Source: Acholeplasmatales bacterium (GTDB lineage Bacteria > Bacillota_I > Bacilli_A > Acholeplasmatales > Anaeroplasmataceae). Taken from it: a DNA stretch of 8,749 nt. Each line of letters starts with the position of its first letter. Position 1 is the first letter of the stretch. Positions 7,193 to 8,749 of the stretch are shown in pieces. The DNA lies in the NCBI GenBank assembly GCA_024681175.1, contig JAILBI010000159.1, forward strand, positions 1 through 8,749, read 5' to 3'. The notes under the pieces are model-generated. The model did not search any database, was not told the origin of the DNA, and worked only from the letters and a program-made list of their open reading frames with translations. A program made the translations under genes and the position numbers.

Positions 7193-7198
7193 TTTTTT

Positions 7199-7939
7199 AT
7201 GGGAAGAAAAGCAAAATATAGTAAGGAACTAAAATTAGAAATTGTTAAAAGATATTTGAAAGGGGAATCGCCTTCAGTATTAGCTAATGAATACAAACTT
7301 GAACAAAAGACTGATAATCCTATAAGATATTGGGCAAGAAGATATGAATCATTAGGGGATAAAGCATTTGACAATTTTCCCAAAAATAAAACATATTCGA
7401 AAGAACTGAAGCAACAGATAATAGATGATTATTTAAACGAAGTTGATAGTTATAGAGGATTAGCAAATAAGTATAATATTACTTCAGCGACAGTTGTTTT
7501 AAATTGGATAAGAAAGTATAATAATGACATCGAAATTAAGGATTATGATCCTAAAGGGGATGTCTATACTATGAAATCAAGAAAGACCACATTAGAAGAA
7601 AGATTAGAAATAGTTAATTATGTATTAACTAATAATAATGATTATAAAGGTGCCGCAGATAAATATAGTGTCCCATACGCTAATGTTTATAATTGGGTGA
7701 AGAAATATAATGAATCTGGTGAAGATGGTCTTTCTGATTCTAGAGGTCGTCCTTCTTCTAAAGAGCCTAAACATAAGCTTTCTGATATAGAAAAGAAAGA
7801 TATTGAGATAGAAAAGTTAAAAAAAGAATTGGAACGTTCTAAGATGGTTATTGAAGTATTAAAAAAAAACATAGAAATACAGGAAAGAATGGAAAGAGAT
7901 TCTCGCTTGTTAGGCAGGAAGACAAATACGAAACGATAG
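7199..7939 (+). CDS. IS3-family transposase OrfA (three helix-turn-helix repeats plus leucine zipper)
   Basis: This 246-residue DNA-binding subunit recognises the IS ends and, in this family, also regulates transposition. Three similar helix-turn-helix units follow one another: residues 6-50 (YSKELKLEIVKRY ... IRYWARRY), 66-107 (YSKELKQQIIDDY ... LNWIRKY) and 129-170 (TLEERLEIVNYV ... VYNWVKKY). A basic linker with GRPSSKEPKHK then leads into a heptad-rich coiled coil at about 195-230 that should mediate dimerisation. The start ATG 7199 has GGAGG 9 nt upstream, but that site is within two possible RNA stems. The gene overlaps orfB and carries the slippery run at codons 221-224 (L-K-K-N). Stop is TAG 7937-7939. 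Family members often have one or two HTH units; three occur in longer IS150-like OrfA proteins. Confidence 0.9.
   Translation: MGRKAKYSKELKLEIVKRYLKGESPSVLANEYKLEQKTDNPIRYWARRYESLGDKAFDNFPKNKTYSKELKQQIIDDYLNEVDSYRGLANKYNITSATVVLNWIRKYNNDIEIKDYDPKGDVYTMKSRKTTLEERLEIVNYVLTNNNDYKGAADKYSVPYANVYNWVKKYNESGEDGLSDSRGRPSSKEPKHKLSDIEKKDIEIEKLKKELERSKMVIEVLKKNIEIQERMERDSRLLGRKTNTKR
7858..7870 (+). promoter_or_regulatory. Programmed -1 frameshift site joining OrfA and OrfB
   Basis: ATTAAAAAAAAAC contains nine A residues (7861-7869). In the OrfA frame the codons read TTA AAA AAA AAC, so 7864-7870 is a canonical A_AAA_AAC slippery heptamer. Slipping back one base enters the OrfB frame, which is open after TGA 7852-7854. 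ATT at 7858-7860 is in the OrfB frame directly before the run and could act as a weak independent start, as described for IS911 orfB. Confidence 0.82.
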
Positions 7940-8749
7940 ATGAATTTAAGAGCAAATCCAGCTTTACAGTTGATTTTTTATGTAAAACATTAGATATACC
8001 TAGATCTAGTTATTATAAATGGAAAAATAGAAACATCCCCAATAAAGAGATTCAAGATAATGAATTAGCAGCATTAATAATAGATTATAATGATACTTTT
8101 GAAGGCGTATTAGGTTATCGACAAATGACTTTTTATATTAATTACTTTAACCAAACACATTATTCAGAAGGATACATTCATAGACTAATGAAAACTCTTA
8201 GAATAAAAGCAAGAATTCGAAGAAAGAAATCAAATAGAGTAATTATTAAACCTGAGCAGGTTGGAGAAAATATTCTAGCAAGAAACTTTACTGCAGAATA
8301 TCCAAATCAAAAATGGTGTACTGACGTTACAGAGTTTAAGATTCCGGGAGCTAAACAAAAATTATATTTATCAGCAATAATAGATTTATTTGATAGATCA
8401 ATAATATCTTATGTAATAAGTCATCATAACAATAACAAATTAGTATTTGATACATTTGATAAGGCTATAGAAACTAATCCAGGTGCTCATCCTATTTTTC
8501 ATAGTGACAGGGGCTTTCAGTATACATCTAAAATGTTCAAAATGAAGCTAGATGAAAATGGAATGATACAATCTATGTCTAGAGTTGGGAGATGTATAGA
8601 CAATGGGCCTATGGAAGGATTTTGGGGAATACTTAAATCAGAAATGTTTCATGGAATTCATTTTGAGAATGAACAAGCATTAATAAATAAAATTGAAGAA
8701 TATATATTTAATTACAATAATTGGAGATTACAAAAGAAATTGGGCACAA
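7858..8749 (+). CDS. IS3-family transposase OrfB, DDE integrase domain (3' end outside window)
   Basis: This is the catalytic part of the transposase, normally made as an OrfAB fusion by -1 frameshifting; 297 codons are visible in the frame beginning at 7858. After a basic N-terminus comes an HTH_21-like segment (IPRSSYYKWKNR), then the GVLGYRQM motif that corresponds to the family's YGYRRI-type signature. The retroviral-integrase-like core holds the catalytic triad: Asp in WCTDVTEF (codon 8323-8325), Asp in HSDRGFQY (8506-8508) and Glu in DNGPMEGFWG (8614-8616). Exactly 35 residues separate the second Asp from the Glu, so this is a DD35E enzyme. The sequence then runs through LKSEMFHG and YIFNYNNWRLQKKL and is cut at the window edge just before the expected C-terminal PxEYR region. 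No disabling mutation is visible. There is no ATG near the beginning (the first in frame is about 8125), which supports frameshift-dependent expression. The start coordinate is a convention. Confidence 0.9.
   Translation, partial: MKKKHRNTGKNGKRFSLVRQEDKYETIDEFKSKSSFTVDFLCKTLDIPRSSYYKWKNRNIPNKEIQDNELAALIIDYNDTFEGVLGYRQMTFYINYFNQTHYSEGYIHRLMKTLRIKARIRRKKSNRVIIKPEQVGENILARNFTAEYPNQKWCTDVTEFKIPGAKQKLYLSAIIDLFDRSIISYVISHHNNNKLVFDTFDKAIETNPGAHPIFHSDRGFQYTSKMFKMKLDENGMIQSMSRVGRCIDNGPMEGFWGILKSEMFHGIHFENEQALINKIEEYIFNYNNWRLQKKLGT

Larger units (their letters stand above)
7087..7193. repeat. Imperfect inverted repeat between IS left end and orfA ribosome binding site
   Basis: Bases 7087-7104 pair with 7176-7193 over 18 positions. 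Fifteen are Watson-Crick and three (7095/7185, 7091/7189 and 7087/7193) are G-U in RNA. The right arm contains the orfA Shine-Dalgarno GGAGG (7185-7189). As DNA, the right arm is an inverted near-copy of the IS terminus. As RNA it is a stem that hides the ribosome binding site whenever transcription enters from outside the element. Confidence 0.75.
7086..8749 (+). mobile_element. IS3-family (IS150-like) insertion sequence, right end outside window
   Basis: The element encodes OrfA (HTH/leucine zipper) and a -1-frame OrfB with a DD35E integrase core, the layout of IS3-family copy-out elements. The left end is placed at about 7086, where TGATATCTCTAAAGTAGACA starts with the TG typical of this family and resembles the CTAAAAGTTGGACA-type inner end of IS150-group repeats. 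The right inverted repeat and target duplication lie beyond 8749, so the exact boundary cannot be proved; an end at 7081 (TGATATGAT) is possible. OrfB breaks off in NWRLQKKLGT, close to the family C-terminus, so only about 100 bp of the element should be missing. Both reading frames are intact, suggesting a recent and possibly active insertion. Confidence 0.85.

Noticed and set aside
6904..7383. 159-codon open frame on the minus strand spanning the citrate synthase 3' end and the IS leader
   Set aside because: It overlaps two well-identified + strand genes across the IS boundary, has no recognisable domain or ribosome binding site, and looks like a codon-bias shadow.
2..7939. Possible UGA reassignment, because no TGA stop is used
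   Set aside because: There are no in-frame TGA codons in any gene, tryptophan is encoded by TGG, and six stops are too few to infer an altered code.
1..8749. CRISPR array, tRNA or rRNA genes, or a phage-defence cassette
   Set aside because: No regularly spaced direct repeats, cloverleaf structures or defence domains were found; every larger ORF belongs to a recognised housekeeping, transport or transposase family.

Overview
The window comes from an AT-rich, low-GC Gram-positive-like bacterium, most likely an anaerobic member of the Bacillota. The basis is strong codon bias towards A/T, purine-rich GGAGG-type ribosome binding sites, short GC hairpin plus T-tract terminators, and enzyme subtypes (an approximately 620-residue aconitase; a citrate synthase with HADHGGGNN and GIGHAIY motifs) of the sort found in anaerobic Firmicutes. 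All six visible stop codons are TAA or TAG. The lineage cannot be fixed further from sequence alone.

Layout, all genes on the + strand. (1) 2-448: the 3' end of tyrS (tyrosyl-tRNA synthetase, S4 domain), closed by an intrinsic terminator. (2) 449-654: an intergenic region with AT-rich inverted repeats and a near-consensus extended -10 promoter buried in a nested dyad. (3) 655-3749: a two-gene ABC export or peptide-resistance-type operon, made of a MacB/LolD-like ATPase and an 8-TM FtsX-like permease with two extracellular domains, closed by a GC-rich terminator. (4) 3869-7057: aconitase and citrate synthase, only 9 bp apart and surely co-transcribed, the first two steps from oxaloacetate + acetyl-CoA to isocitrate. 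No isocitrate dehydrogenase gene is visible and no terminator follows citrate synthase. (5) About 7086 to the window end: an IS3-family (IS150-like) insertion sequence with a three-HTH OrfA, a -1 frameshift site and a DD35E OrfB. It is cut by the window edge a few residues before the expected OrfB C-terminus.

The aconitase/citrate synthase pair probably feeds 2-oxoglutarate/glutamate synthesis rather than a full TCA cycle. The ABC pair is an independent, probably inducible unit. The IS lies in the same orientation immediately downstream of citrate synthase, so read-through transcripts would enter it. The most striking non-coding signal is an 18-bp RNA-level pairing between the outer end of this IS and the Shine-Dalgarno region of its own orfA. 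It would hide that ribosome binding site specifically in read-through transcripts. I see no convincing new multi-gene system here.
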